Translations under genes and position numbers: made by a program
The notes under the pieces: model-generated
What the model saw: only the letters and a program-made list of their open reading frames with translations
Database searches by the model: none
What the model was told of the DNA's origin: nothing
Assembly (NCBI GenBank): GCA_905221605.1
Contig: CAJNDS010001114.1
Coordinates: 346,001-410,000 of the forward strand
DNA: 64,000 nt
Source: Symbiodinium natans
Taxonomy: Eukaryota > Sar > Dinophyceae > Suessiales > Symbiodiniaceae
Direction: 5' to 3'
Part shown: one piece after another, positions 11,580 to 23,489 of the stretch
How positions within the stretch are numbered: position 1 is the first letter of the stretch
Layout of the letters: each line of letters opens with the position of its first letter

Positions 11580-11810
11580 TCAAGCTGCCGAGCAGTCCTC
11601 GTTCAAAATATCGAAAACATCCTGCATGCTATCGGCAGCAACATCTGTGTGCTTCTCCACCAGCTCTTGCATCATCAGTATAAACCTGACACTGTTGATT
11701 TTTCGTGAGGGGAGAGGGGAGTGAGCAGGGTCTAATGCGCCCAGAAGGCGGAACAAAGTAATTGCAATCTCTCTCAAGTCTTCCCATTCTAGGGTCTTTG
11801 GACTCAAGTA
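11580..11810 (-). CDS. Exon-like open frame, unknown protein
   Basis: About 76 codons, predicted mostly helical (TLEWEDLREIAITLFRLL, then FILMMQELVEKH), closed by TGA. Residue composition is more protein-like than the other frames here. Exact ends unknown. Confidence 0.4.
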   Translation of the reverse strand, partial: YLSPKTLEWEDLREIAITLFRLLGALDPAHSPLPSRKINSVRFILMMQELVEKHTDVAADSMQDVFDILNEDCSAA

Positions 11811-11989
11811 TTCTCATTCCGGCTTGAGGCTCTGAGCCTCCCTCGTTCCCTATAAATCTCAAGCCTGCGGCACACGGACGCGGAGATCTTGCTTGGCCAG
11901 GCGGCTGAACTTTGGGCATGGCCTCGCACTTAGCCCGCTGTCGGCTATCCAGCTTGCTCCTGCGCGCGGTTGGACGGTTTGAGCATGGG

Positions 11990-12357
11990 GGCTTAAGGCG
12001 AAGCTTAGCGGGGGGGAGGATGGGAGGTGGGGGGGGGGGAGGGGGGCTTTGGGCGGGGGGGTGGGGGTGGGGGGGTGGGTGTTGAGCAACTTAGAGGTTG
12101 GAGGGTTCTACTTGGATCCTCATGTAGGCAACAGTTGGAGCCAGGTGGCTGCAAAAATACAGCAGAGGACCAACTCGAATTGGGGCGCTGACAATGCACC
12201 GCAAACCTGAACTGCTAAAACTTGACTTCACCATCCTACTTTGAACCCTTGATCTCCCTTCGAAGCCTAGTCGGGTGTGCCAAAGACCGTAAAGAGCCAA
12301 TTGGCAGCCTGATTGCGGCTTAGGGTAAGGCCTCCCCCGAGTCCCCCTCCCCTCATT
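11990..12357. other. G-rich low-complexity stretch; no gene seen
   Basis: 12009-12082 is almost pure purine (G with few A/T), read on the minus strand as a proline-rich open frame; treated as spurious. Confidence 0.6.
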
Positions 12358-12358
12358 G

Positions 12359-12628
12359 CCCTAAACCCTAAACCCTAAACCCTAAACAATGAACCCTGAA
12401 CCCTGAACCCTAAACCTCAGTCCTTGCCAAATGAGGAAGGTGACAGTACGCGCACCCGTTGCCAACCGGGCAAGCTCCTTTGCAGGCTGCAGCTCTGACG
12501 AAGTGTGGGACGCGAACTACGTTGCGGCTTAAGGTGTGCTCAAGATTTCCAACTTTCAGGCCCTAAACCCTAAACCCTAAACCCTAAACCGTAAACCCTA
12601 AACCCTAAACCCTAAACCCTAAACCCTG
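12359..12628. repeat. Two CCCTAAA arrays around an exon-like segment
   Basis: Arrays at 12359-12420 and 12561-12628. Between them the plus strand has an acceptor-like AACCTCAG and two open frames (one starts SLPNEEGDSTR); exon ends are not resolved. Confidence 0.8.
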
Positions 12629-12639
12629 ACTTGTAGTAG

Positions 12640-12892
12640 CCTCAACCCTCGGCCGCTCCTGAGGACGACATGTACACACAGGGCCGTCGGCACAAGACGG
12701 GGTGGCCACGACTCCCTTCGGTAAGGACACCCGGCAGCGCAGGATCCTCCGATTTGGGACCGGCTTAGGGTTTAGGGTTTAGGGTTTAGGGTTTGGGGTT
12801 TGGGGTTTGGGGTTTAGGGTTTGGTTTTTGGGTTTTGGGGTTTAGTTTTTCCTTTTGTCTTTTCTTAGCTCGTTGAGGCAGGTTCCAATTAG
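12640..12892 (+). CDS. 3' end of an unknown gene; last intron carries a TTTAGGG array
   Basis: Exon 12640-12720 (27 codons, phase 0-0, contains APEDDMYTQGRR) ends at GTAAGG. Intron 12721-12868 (148 nt) holds a TTTAGGG/TTTGGGG array and then a strong pyrimidine tract CCTTTTGTCTTTTCTTAG. Terminal exon 12869-12892 reads LVEAGSN then TAG. No family recognised. Confidence 0.65.
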
Positions 12893-13505
12893 TTCATGCA
12901 GCTCTGATTCCAAGAAGGCTCTGCCAGTACTTTGTTGAAATCTGAAGTATGGACACAATCCAAACTGCTTGAGGATTGGGGGTTTAGGGTTTGGGGTGTA
13001 GGGCATGTGGGTGCAAGAGGGCACGAGGCTCAGATTCAAACCCCACGAATGTTTAGTTGGGCTGGCTAAGAGGTTGCCTCTGAATCTAAACCTACCTCCG
13101 GAAACCACGAAGTAGCCATGCATACATCACAGGATCCTAAACCCCACGTCTGGGGCTTCTGGACTGTTGGATTTGAGCTAGGGCTGCCGGCTTACATAGC
13201 GTCCCGCGACATAGTGGAGGGGTAGGCTTGGAGTCTGTCTCATGGAAGCCTGCACCCTGCGCCAGGAGAGAGAACGAGAGCACAGGTAGCCCGGCCAATC
13301 AGTGCGGATGAGGCCCCAGACAATTACAAAAAAAACAGGAGAAAAAACATGCGATCAAGCAGCAACCTACACCCAGACATGCCGAAAACGCTTATAGACC
13401 ATGGACCCTAAAATCCAAAACTGTGAGACTCTCCAACCCAACAATTTCAAAGCCACAAAGCCTACAATGCTGATCAGCATTTATGATCCAACACGACTTC
13501 AGATC

Positions 13506-13941
13506 CTAAACCCTAAACCCTAAACCCTAAACCCTAAACCCTAAACCCCATGGTGGCCTTGCGAAACTGCTCGGCTGTGCTGTCGATCTCTGGAGGCGAA
13601 GACTCATTTTGGTATGCCTCGTGGTGGCCGACAGGCTTCTAAGGGCTTGTAAGGGCTCTGGGGAATGGCATCTGGTTTAGGGTTGAGGGTTTAGGGATCT
13701 CTGTTGCGGCTTTCAGGGTCCTGTAGGTTGGCTCACCTTGTGGGGGTTCGAGGTGTGCCCGAGAAGAGACGACCACACAGCCACCGCGCCAGCGAAGCAC
13801 AAACTTACGGCGCCCGTTGCGAGGCGCCTCTTCTACGCGCACGTCTGCCTCCAAGAGCATGTAGCAGCCCAAACCCTGAACCCTAAACTCAAAACCCTTT
13901 TAAACCCTAAACCCTTGAAACCCTAAACCATCAACCCTAAA
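13506..13941. CDS. Two exon-like segments between arrays, strand uncertain
   Basis: 13551-13640 and about 13696-13871 are open on both strands. Minus: the upper segment reads CYMLLEADVRVEEAP and ends at CACAAG|GTGAGC after an acceptor in repeat sequence; the lower contains PEIDSTAEQFRK. Plus: acceptor GGCTTTCAG and a frame with VCPRRDDHTA. Third-position GC does not separate them. Arrays at 13506-13550 and 13868-13940. Confidence 0.4.
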
Positions 13942-14463
13942 CAAACAGTAACCAGGGCTTGTTCCGCCGGATAAAAGAGTCGGCGCGAACGGCTACATGC
14001 CAAAACTCCACAACTGCAACAACAAGAGTCATCGTTTCATCTTTTTCTAAACACTCGATCCGGGTTGTGGCCTAGGTCCCAGGCTTCTTGGGCTAAAGCT
14101 GGGGACTTTAGGTGTAGGGTGCATGGTTGCAGTAAACCAAGACTAAGATTCCAGGGGGCGAGCGGACAGCATTGGGCGTCGCACCAGCAGGCAGTCAAGC
14201 CAAGTACCAAACCCTCACTACGAAAACAGCCTTGAGCTCCAGGACCGACTTGCTTGGGTCTCAGGTTTAGGCTCGTCCTGGGCCCCGTCCCGGAATCCTA
14301 AAATCTGAACTTCACATCAGCCCGACCCCCGTGCCTGAATGGTGCCCCAAGCTTTCTGCAGCCTCGGGAAAGAACCCCACGGCACAGATGCTTGATCGCA
14401 TCACTCTGGAAAGATCGTAGGGCCTCTATACCAAGTCTGACCCACCATACTTCTGCCACTCAC

Positions 14464-14786
14464 TTGTAGCATATGGGCATGGGTGCAGGCGAAGCAATGT
14501 CTGTAGCATGTCGCGGAAGTGGGACACCCGGCGATTTTTGGCCGTTCGCGGGGACGCGGTATTGTGGTGGTGGTGGTGCATTACAGAAGATGCTGGCTTT
14601 GGCTTGGCTGCCGCGATCCTTGCAAGAAGCGTTTGCTGGCTAGTGTGATTTGGGGGGGTGCCGAGAGGCCCAACTCTGACATCTGAAAACACAGTCTCCC
14701 TGGCACCATGCAGCTGAGAAGCAACCCATCCACGTAAGCCTTCGTCTCGTCAACTTCGCGTGTGCTGAGATGATTCTCAGCCTCAC
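14464..14786 (-). CDS. Unknown gene, two internal exons
   Basis: Exon 14707-14786 (acceptor TTCACTTCAG; peptide ENHLSTREVDETKAY) and exon 14464-14682 (219 nt; acceptor TGTGTTTTCAG; contains TLLARIAAAK, HHHHH and FRDMLQTLL; donor GTGAGT). The second is well bounded; the phase between the two needs a shifted donor. No family recognised. Confidence 0.55.
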
Positions 14787-15235
14787 CTGAAGTGAACGTT
14801 TCGTTCCGGGATTGTTGGGGAATTGCGTTCCTAGTTTCAGGGTCTTAAGGGTCAGGGGGGATGACTCAACAGATCAAGATCATGATTGCAGGGTATAGAA
14901 GTGAGGTACTTCTGGCCCATGGAGGCAATGAGGACCTTTTCTGCCATCAACTTGCATCCAAAAGCACCCAGCGTGGGGCAGCTGGCGGCCCGCTGGATCT
15001 TCGCTGGCGGCTGATCGTCCTGCTCTTAGGTATAGACGCCGTCTCATAGCGATTCATACAATTGATTGTGACCTACCAGGCTTGAAGGTTTCAGGCACCT
15101 GCGGGGTTTCGAGTTTCGTGCTGCAGTGACATCTAGAAACATTAGAGGACAGGAAGCACGACACCCGACTGATGCAGTACTGCTACTCTGATATGCTCGC
15201 GAATCAATTCCGACCTCGCTGCAGATGAGAAGAGT
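14787..15235. other. Nothing recognised
   Basis: A 62-codon plus-strand open frame at 14861-15049 has no supporting signals. Confidence 0.5.
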
Positions 15236-15259
15236 TGCAACACCACGGTGCGAAAGGTG

Positions 15260-15390
15260 GCCCCCCCCCACCCCCCCCCCCCCCCCCCCCACCCACCACA
15301 GCCACCCACACCCCCACACCCCCACACCCCCACACCCCCACACCCCCACACCCCCACACCCCCGCACCCCCACACCCCACACACCCACAC

Positions 15391-15428
<38 letters not shown>

Positions 15429-15615
15429 ACAGACACACAGACACACAGACACACAGACACACAGACACACAGACACACAGACACACAGACACACAGACAC
15501 ACAGACACACAGACACACAGACACACAGACACACAGACACACAGACACACAGACACACAGACACACAGACACACAGACACACAGACACACAGACACACAG
15601 ACACACAGACACACA

Positions 15616-15663
<48 letters not shown>

Positions 15664-15692
15664 GACACGGTCATCTCTCTCTCTCTCTCTCT
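15260..15692. repeat. Compound microsatellite: C-run, CCCCACA, period-8 CACACAGA, CA, CT
   Basis: 15260-15291 C-rich; 15300-15375 CCCCACA-type; about 15400-15620 a perfect period-8 repeat (ACACAGAC); 15620-15660 CA; 15676-15692 CT. All six frames are open over long stretches and give histidine/threonine or cysteine/valine peptides, which are artefacts. Confidence 0.97.
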
Positions 15693-17165
15693 CACCAATC
15701 CACGCACGCAGAAACACACGCTAGCATGGGCTCTCCCGCAGAAACGCACGCCCTCATGGCTGCCGTAATTGGTTAACCTTGATATTGAATGATGTGCTCC
15801 AAGAACCACCTTAGGCCCAAACCCAGGTTACCCTAGACCGCCCTTCTCATCCCAAGATCACCTTCAGATTCGGATTTTGGCGCAGGGCCAGCCGGTCGTG
15901 CCATGGACACCACAAGCAGCAGTTCCACGAAATCCGTCTTGGCGACTGGGAGGCCCTATCGCAACAACCTAACTCAGATTGAAACCCAGGAGCCCGCAAC
16001 CCTATCATCCAAACCTTGAAGCGGGAGCATGAGCAGACCGAATCCATCTTCCCCCTGCTGCGAGCCTCGGCAACTTCAGCATCAAGGAAGGTGTTGCAGT
16101 ATTGAAGGCGCAACGTAGCGGCCATGGCTTCGCAAACAGAAACTGCTGTCGGTGGTGACTGAAGCGCTGAGTGAGCCAAACTGAAGCCGCTTGACGTTGG
16201 CTCTCCCAGTAGGAACAACTTACACTAAGGCTCTGCAAATTAAAGCCCTGAATCTGGTAACCATCCACTACTAATTGCTTAGAGCCCACCCCAAAAAACA
16301 AACATATTCTTCCGTATAAGGGTAACACAGGGAATGAACCCTAAACCCTAAACCCTACACCCTAAACCCTGAGGGGGTCTTAAGCAAGTAGAAGTCAACC
16401 AAAGACTCGAAGGTGGCAAGCATCTTCCCCCAGATCGCTCTCAACTCGAACCGGCACGATCCAACCCAGACCGTAGACCATAGCAGTTCCAGGGCTTGGG
16501 GTTTAGGGTTTAGGGTTTAGGGTTAGGGTTTAGGGTTTAGGCGTTAGGGTTTAGGGTTTAGGGTTTAGGGTTTATCGTTTAGGGTCTAAGGTGCAGGGCT
16601 ACTTGAATATATGAAAGATGGTTAAGGCTTGTGGTACAATCTCTTAGAATCATAAAATGCGTTACATGTGGGTGTGACACCAGTACCAGTTCTATCAGCA
16701 TTTGCGCCAAATTTATTTGTCAATCAATGATGCAAACTTTTTCATTTCTGTCATTACACTTATGCATTGCCCTCGTACCATAAACAACAAGCATGCGTGA
16801 GTGGAAAATCTGCAGGTGCTATCCCGAACAGGCTTTACGAGACCCAAGAGTAACCCAGCAATAAACACGGAGCCCTTTTGGGTTACAGGGGCTTCTAAGG
16901 CAACCGAACCCGAAAAAAGGAAACAAGGGCCTACTCTGGGCCCTAAGATCTGAGTCTGCAGGTCTCTTGTGTCGGGAGTTAATAGGATCAGGTCACCAGT
17001 TACAGGGGAAACAGAAGGCTTGGGAGTTGTAGGGTTTGAAGCTCAACAATACCAACAAAAAAACAAGGAAAACCTCAGAACCTGGCTGGAATGATGATGA
17101 GTTCTGAGCGTTCTGAGCCCTAAAAAACTCGAACCGAAACTCGGAAAGCATCTAGCGGGCCTGAG
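15693..17165. other. No supported gene; family A element and two arrays
   Basis: 16267-16391 is a family A element (ends CTACTAATTGCTTAGAGCCC and GGGGTCTTAAGCAAGTAG) whose interior contains a CCCTAAA array at 16338-16370. 16497-16585 is a TTTAGGG array. 16842-16905 resembles 43679-43760 (shared GACCCAAGAGTAACCCAG). Confidence 0.6.
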
Positions 17166-17296
17166 TGGGGGATGCCTGCGCCATGGCAGCTGGGGCCGCG
17201 GGGGCCGAAGGAGGCCACGACTGGGCCTTTCAAATGACTTTCGTCACGTTTCTCGGGGTATCTGAGGAGGTTCTACTCGGGCTTATGGAGCTCTCG
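17166..17296 (+). CDS. Probable exon, unknown protein
   Basis: Frame containing MAAGAAGAEGGHDWAFQ and SEEVLLGLMELS, third-position GC about 75 percent. Acceptor GGGCCTGAG; donor TCTCG|GTGATT. The frame stays open to 17443, so the 3' limit is uncertain. Confidence 0.5.
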
Positions 17297-17449
17297 GTGA
17301 TTCGGGCGCCCTCCTTCGCTTCACAATGTCTAAGGCCTAAGCCCTATCCTGAGCTACAATGGGCAGCTCATAGTCCAATGGTGCCTAGGCTTCGGTGCTT
17401 TGCGGGTGACCCACCCGACTCAACCGATTACCTGGCTCTCTAGTCCAAA

Positions 17450-19083
17450 AGGCGCCGCAGTCAGTGTCAGTCGCGAAATTCCGCATCCCAGTCGGGTTTA
17501 GGCATCTGCAATAGGATCCGCCTAGCTACACACTGCAACGTACGCCACTTACGCCGCGTACGGAAACGTGCGGAAAACGTCCGGCCGCGGCCTCCAAGTG
17601 GCCAGCACTGCGAAGGCGCCCAAGGCGGGAGGTGATCTGGCCTTTCTGGCCTGTTGGGGGGCTAATAAGCCCGAGCCCCTGAAACCAGAAGACTTTGGGA
17701 CACTTTGGGTTTGTGTTCGAGCTGCTTTGGTGACTGGGGGGTAAGGGTATGAAAGCCTTTAGCCTCGAAAGTGTTTGGTTCGAGGGTGTTGCGAGGACTT
17801 GCGAGAGGGTCTCAAGGGGAATTGAAGGCTCAAGCGCCTGTGACTTAGCCAGGGCTATCCAGAAATGTATTGTTCTGATTCATGACGGCATGACGGAATA
17901 ATCAGGTACCGTTCTTGGCCCCCTGAACCAAGTTTGGGGAAAGCTGTTTGTGGCGTCAAGGTGGTTTGCAGTGGGACGACCTCTGCAGCCTCCGCGGGGC
18001 TTTTTCTGGGCTTCTGTAAAGCCTTCAAGACTTCAAGTTTGAAACCGTTGTGGTATCAGAGCAGCAACCCTAGACCTTAAACCCTTAACCCTAAACCCTA
18101 AAATGCAGCATTGAAGGATGGAAGTGTCTGCTTGCAGTTCTTGGGGCTGTTGCCCTGAGGGCTTCAAGCTTCAATAGGTTTCAAAGCTTGACTCCAGAGC
18201 CTCCCGAGCGGCTGCACTATTTTGAGCCACGTTTCAATATCATTGCATTGGGCTACCCTTCCCCCCCCCCCCTCCCCTCTCGCCCCCCCCCCACACAGAA
18301 CTGCTTTTATGTATCAGCTTTTTAAGGGGGCAATCGGTGGCAGCTGGGCCTTCCCGAGCTTTGAGCTGTGTTCGTAAAGGCCGGCGGCTAAGGTTTTCAG
18401 ATCTGCGCTCTATCCTATTTGGGCTCTATACACTAGACTTCAGCTCTCAAGGTTTTGCGGCTTCGGATCCTTGAAAGGCTTCAGGCTGTAAAGATGAATT
18501 GGGCTTGGCGGCTAGGCTTTGCACAAATATCGAAGCGCTTTTCAAGGTCATTTTTCTTCCGACGTGCTGGCTGTCTGGGAGTACCCCCTTGCAAACTTGA
18601 TCGCCAGGCTGTTTCAGATGTTTTTGCTTTTCGACTTCGCTCTGGAAAGGGAGTACAGGGATGCTCTTTGTTCCGGGCCCAGGCGGAATCAGAATATCGA
18701 GCTCTGAGCTGCCGTCTTGAAGGCTGGAGGCTTGAGGCTTCAGGTCTTGGGGCGGCAGTCTTGAAGGCTTCAATTCTTCAAGCTCTGGGGTTCCAGAGCT
18801 TTGGGTGCAGCCTTGAAGGCTGCAGGCTTAAGTTTCAAATGGGGGAGGGAGGGATGTTTGTCTTCTTGTGAGTGTCGGCAACATTTCGCACAACTACGAA
18901 CCACTTTAGAATTCAGTTTCAAGCCACATTCTGCTCTATTGCGAAGCACAGTACTGGTCGGAACTTAAGATTACCCGGGCAATGTAGGTCGGCAATTATA
19001 TATACTAGACCCTAAACCCTACACCCTAAACATCCCTAAACCCTAGATGAAAGAACATGGATGCACAAATACATCATATCTAG
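17450..19083. other. No supported gene; CTTGAAGGCTTCA-like degenerate repeats
   Basis: 18100-18190 and 18430-18840 contain many degenerate copies of CTTGAAGGCTTCA, which keep several frames open on both strands. 18259-18293 is C-rich. 18068-18105 and 19008-19045 hold short CCCTAAA runs. Confidence 0.5.
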
Positions 19084-19288
19084 CAAAGCCAACCTGGCTT
19101 GTTTGGGAAACAAGGAAATGACTGCCACTACAGAGATGCAGCTTTCCAAGAAGCCTTAGACAAGCCTGTGTTAAACAAAAAAACACCTGGCCAAGGAGTA
19201 GACTTACAGAACGTCTCAGAATCTGTCCGGGGGATGAGGTTGGATATCCGGCTGGTGAACTATCCGGAAAACCCCAGCAGGGATGCAG
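19084..19288 (+). CDS. Internal exon, unknown protein
   Basis: 205 nt with acceptor CATATCTAG and donor ATGCAG|GTAAGG. Peptide starts QSQPGLFGKQG, includes DAAFQEALDKPVL, ends NPSRDA. Clearly protein-like; no family recognised. Preceded by a short CCCTAAA run in the presumed intron. Confidence 0.6.
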
Positions 19289-19587
19289 GTAAGGCATCTT
19301 TAATCGTAGAAGTATGATAGAAATCTGTGGAAATCTTGTAGCAAGATTTATTGAGGTTTCAGGCCTACTTCCTATGAGACTTTCTAGGCCTGGGCGGCTG
19401 CCACTGCCGCGGCACCAGTCCCGCCAAGGACCCGGGGGCGCTCATGGCAACAAACGCAGAGAGCCCCGAGAACCCCACAGAAAAAAGAAAAAAAACACAT
19501 AGGGTATGCGGGCTACGGATGGTGAAGGAACTTGGGGTTTAGGGGGCCATGCCAATCAGACCTTAGGCCTTGAATCTTGAACCCTGA

Positions 19588-19814
19588 ACTTCTATTTGCT
19601 TAAGAGCCCCCTAAAAAATGAAAGATAATCCACCTAGTGCCCTTATAAGGAAGAATGTTTTTAGTTCTTTGGTGGGGTTTTATAGTGAACCCAAGCATGC
19701 TAACCGCAAAGCCCAGAACCTCTGCTCTTCCTGGGCCCTTTTTGGTGGGGTTGGCTACTGTGTAAGGGAACCTTGAACCAAGCTAAGGGAGAAGGGTACC
19801 ACTGGGCTAGCAAG
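19588..19814. mobile_element. Partial family A and family D elements
   Basis: 19588-19680 carries the left family A end (TTCTATTTGCTTAAGAGCCC) and core. 19727-19814 is a family D copy with AAGGGAACCTTGAACC and the end ACCACTGGGCTAGCAAG. Confidence 0.6.
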
Positions 19815-20131
19815 AGGACCCATAAGGGGGGGCGGGGGGCTTGTAAAGAAAACCCCGACATGAGGATAAGGCCTGGCTGCGAGCCGGGGCGGTATGGACT
19901 GTCAGCGGAACCCACGAAACGAAGACACGAATAGGTGTGTTTGCGAAGACAAGAAGTCTGCTTGTCTTGGCAAACTCGCCTATGCGTGGAGCTCCCCCCC
20001 CCCCCAAGCTGCACCACAGCAACTGTGATCATTCAGGAGTCTTCGGGTCCCAACATCTTAAACACCCTGGCGCCTGGTCCAGAAAAAGTGGGATGTGACG
20101 GAAACATGCTTGCACCCCGTCTTGTCTGCAG

Positions 20132-20225
20132 GATATCAGGCTCTTCAAGCAGTGCTGATGTCCGCGGTCCTCCAGTCGCTTTGCCACCTCGCCCATGAAG
20201 GGCAAAGCAGCATCCCGGGCCTTGG
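20132..20225 (+). CDS. Internal exon, unknown protein
   Basis: Acceptor CCGTCTTGTCTGCAG, then YQALQAVLMSAVLQSLCHLA; donor near CTTGG|GTGCGC. Followed by TTTAGGG-type repeats at 20250-20336. No family recognised. Confidence 0.5.
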
Positions 20226-20249
20226 GTGCGCACGTTCGTTGCAGAACGG

Positions 20250-20510
20250 GTTTAGGGTTTGGGGTTTAAGGTATAATAAGGGTTTAGGGTTTTAGGTATA
20301 ATTAGGGTTTAGGGTTTAGGGTTTAGGGTTTAGGGCAGGTGCAGTGGCCGGAAGAGGGCTTGCTTCGCTGACGGTGTTGAAAAAACCCTGAACCCCTGAA
20401 TCCTGCAGAATTCCGACTCACTATCCCATCACTGGTTTGGGCAATTAGGGTGAGTAGGGTTTAGGGTCTAGGGTAACTAGGGTTTAGGGTTTTAAGGGTT
20501 TTCTGAGGGT
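20250..20510. repeat. TTTAGGG arrays with TATAATAAGGGT variants
   Basis: 20250-20336 and 20455-20500. The first includes GGTATAATAAGGGT and GGTATAATTAGGGT interruptions. Confidence 0.85.
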
Positions 20511-20639
20511 TCCAGAGGCGTGCAGAGTGGTCGTGAGGCCGAGACAGAGCCTAAGGCTCGGATGGCGCAGCGGCGCCTTGCTTTTTGGATCAGAGCTTAT
20601 GTTTAGGGCTTTATAGAGTTTAGGAGTTTAGGTCTAGGG

Positions 20640-21045
20640 TTGTGGGGGATGCCTGGGTTGAAGAGGGCTTCCAATTTAAACCGCAGACAAGAGAATGACA
20701 AGAGTCCAAGAGCGCCCTCGCAGCCCAAAGCATGCCAAAGACCATTCCAAGAACACTCCAAAGCACTGCAAGAGCCCCAAAGCGAGGACAGTTCTGCACT
20801 TCACGAGGAGCAAGCGCACATCACCAGCACGGGAGCGCCACTTTCCGCAAAAAAAATCCGATTCCGTGAGGACGGGCGCACGAATGGAAAAACCCAAAGG
20901 CATCCTGGAGTGTGGGTCAGCAAGAGGAGCGCGACACGTCGCGATGCCTAGGTCTGAAAAAGCCCAGTCTCCAGGGTGCCTAGGGCCTAGGCGAGAGCGC
21001 GATTCTGAACCCAACACTGAACGGGACCTCTTTGGAGGAACTTAG
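20640..21045 (+). CDS. Weak candidate: basic, low-complexity open frame
   Basis: Two overlapping plus-strand frames are open. 20695-21045 (116 aa, rich in K, R, S, P) has the higher third-position GC. No splice support, no family; it could be non-coding. Confidence 0.25.
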
Positions 21046-21154
21046 AACCGGCAGGCAGGCTTGTTTTACAGCATGGGCCTTGTTTCAAAGCAGGGTCGGT
21101 GGTTCTGATAGAGGGAGGGACCTGCCTTCGGATCCGCCTTGCACATCTTGAGAG

Positions 21155-21384
21155 GCTTGCAGGGCTTGGCTTCAGAGCTTGCAGGGCTTGGCTTCAGAGT
21201 TCAGGGGTTCAGAGCCAATGAAAGCAACAAAAACACCGCGTGCGGACGGACACACACACACACACACACACACACCCCGACAGATAGAAAGAGACAGAGA
21301 GACAGGGAGAGAGAGAGAGAGAGAGAAAGAAAGAGAGCGAGAGCGAGCGAGAGAGAGCGAGAGGGGGAGAGAGAGAGAGGCCGC
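21155..21384. repeat. 22-bp tandem pair, CA and GA microsatellites
   Basis: 21155-21176 and 21177-21198 are identical (GCTTGCAGGGCTTGGCTTCA start). 21251-21276 is CA; 21285-21380 is GA-rich. Confidence 0.9.
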
Positions 21385-21461
21385 ATACATAGACAGAAAG
21401 GGAGCGATGCTCCGGAACCATCTCTGTATAGTTGTGCTTTTCCGAATCTGTTCAAGGCCAG

Positions 21462-21563
21462 ATCGTAAAACGTACGACGCGGCGAAAATGTCAAAATCCC
21501 CTGGCCGCGCACCACCTTTTCACTCCGAGGGCTTGCGTGTGCGGCGGCAGAAAAGGAGACTGA
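21462..21563 (+). CDS. Possible terminal exon
   Basis: Acceptor TTCAAGGCCAG, 33 codons (starts IVKRTTRRK) and TGA. A second plus frame is also open here, so the reading frame is uncertain. Confidence 0.35.
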   Translation: MVKRTTRRKCQNPLAAHHLFTPRACVCGGRKGD

Positions 21564-22813
21564 CAACCGCTCGAAATGTAGCATTCTCCTGCGCCGTCTA
21601 AAGCGCATCAAGTATCAGCATCAGCCTCAAGTAAGCATAGTGGCCAATGCTGCCTTTGCAAAGGTTGTCGAAAAGGAATATGCTCCAGAGCCACATATTA
21701 CAAAACTGGTTTATTTTGGTTTTGCTTAATGCTGACGTGACCAGCTTGCTTTCGAGTTGAATTGCTGAGAAGCTTTTCCATCAAAGCTGGCCAGAAACAG
21801 CTCCAAAGGCTTCAGTCTGTCGAGCTTTAGTCAAGCAGATCGCGTGAGATTGCTGTAGCTCCAGAGGCTTCAAGAAAAAAACAACACTTCAGCCTTCAGG
21901 TTCTGGACTTTTGGAAGCTACCAGTGATCTTAGAGCATTGGCTTCCTTGCTTCCGCCGGGGCTCGCACGGGAAGCCTTAAACTTTTCCAGCCAAAGAAGA
22001 CCCTTATCGAGAAACCCTCCCCCCGACCCCCACACCCCCACACACCAGAATATTTCATTGCAACCCTGGTTTTTTACCCACCCGCAAAACCCCGGAAGGA
22101 CAACATTGTTATGTTTCTTTTGTGGTGGGGGGGGGGGGGGGGAAATTAATGTCACCCCAACATTGGGCTTGCCGGTTTGCGTACTGGGTTTTGAGCTTGT
22201 GAAAAATGGCGAGAAATTGACGATGATGACTACTTAAGGATTGACAACTCGCAGTTAACCCCGGCCTGTACGGCTCCTCGTCGGTAAAGTGACTCACCTA
22301 ATGATCGCGCTCAGAGACACAGAGTCGAAAGCCCGCGTGGTACTCTAGGCTGTTTTTTCAGAAGTGCATATTGGAGTGTAGTTGCCCTCTAAACCGATCC
22401 AAACCCGAAGGCGTGAATTGTCGACCAATCTTCGAGTTCCTCAAGTCCTAAAGCTGATTGAGACGGTCACGGTCCGGGGTATGCCAAGGGTGCGGCCACT
22501 TCGAGGCGTCAACGCACGTTGTTAGTGGGGTTTTGAGATGTGGGTGTATATGGGTACAGACTTGCCACAAGAGAAGTATGCTCATAGCCTCGAACACCCA
22601 CCCACATGCGCCAAAGACATCTGGGGGTTTACAAAAATAGGGGTCCCCCGGCCCAGAACCATCGGGTTCTGGGCTTTTGACGCTTCCGGGCTCGGTGGAT
22701 TAGCCAAACACCCTAAACCCTAAAAACTTTAGGCCCCAAACCTTAGGCCCCTTGCTAACAGGGGTGGCAGACGCCGTGCAAATACAATCTTGAAGCCCCA
22801 GACAACCTTACAC
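21564..22813. other. No supported gene
   Basis: 22124-22142 is a G-run. 22622-22680 resembles a family B end (GGGGGTTTACAAAAATAGGGG). 22706-22760 has a few CCCTAAA-like units. Confidence 0.5.
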
Positions 22814-22978
22814 TTTTCAGCCCCACGTCGAGACAAGCCACCATCTCAGTGCACGCTTCCTCCAGTTCCTCCAAAGCGCGCACATATGGCTTCGGGAAGG
22901 TTAGGTTTGTGGGGTTGAAGGCCTCAATCCGGCACAAGATGTACGACGTGCGGGATCGGCGAAACTCTACTTGTAACT
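22814..22978 (-). CDS. Internal exon, unknown protein
   Basis: 165 nt, phase 1-1. Acceptor AAACCCTCAG, donor AAAA|GTGTAAG. Contains EFRRSRTSYILC and RALEELEEACTEMVACLDV. No family recognised. Confidence 0.5.
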
Positions 22979-23340
22979 CTGAGGGTTTCAAAATGTCCAA
23001 ACACAGATTAGGGATTGTAGGTCCAAGGGTTCTCCGGTTCGTGGAGCATGTCTCAGAAATCCAAGCATTCTAGGTCAGACGGCTCTTAGAGCCAAAGCAC
23101 GAAATCCGATGAGCCGCCACAAGGGGGCACCACAAGGGCATGACCCGTAAATCCCTACCGTACATCGCTACAGAAACCACAAAGCTTTGAAGCCTAGAAA
23201 GCAGCCTGTAAACCATACCAAAATATTCAATCCCGTAAACGACGGACAACAAATGGCACCTCTTTGTCCCATGTACCAAATGTCAGAAGCCTGCAAGCTT
23301 TGATCCCGCAGAGTTTGCAGACCTCAACGATGCTCATATA

Positions 23341-23489
23341 TGGGAAAGGACTACGGCTTAGGGACTAGGCTTTTGCGGTTTTTGCTACTTGAAAAGGGAA
23401 CCCAGAACCAAACAAAGAAAAGGGTTAAGAGTACCACTGGGCTACCAAGTTTGGGAAAGGACTAGGGCGTAGGGACTAGGGCTTTGCGG
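23341..23489. mobile_element. Family D element between 38-bp direct repeats
   Basis: Imperfect direct repeats 23341-23378 and 23452-23489 (TGGGAAAGGACTA start) flank a segment ending GTACCACTGGGCTACCAAG, the family D terminus. Confidence 0.55.

Noticed and set aside
15400-15660. Regularly spaced repeat, considered as a CRISPR array
   Set aside because: The unit is 8 bp with no unique spacers, and the organism is eukaryotic.
15204-15809. Long open frames on both strands giving HTDTQ or CVSVCLCV peptides
   Set aside because: They lie on a period-8 and CA microsatellite, which keeps all frames open.
18447-18871. 138-codon plus and 108-codon minus frames
   Set aside because: Both run over degenerate CTTGAAGGCTTCA repeats and lack splice or composition support.
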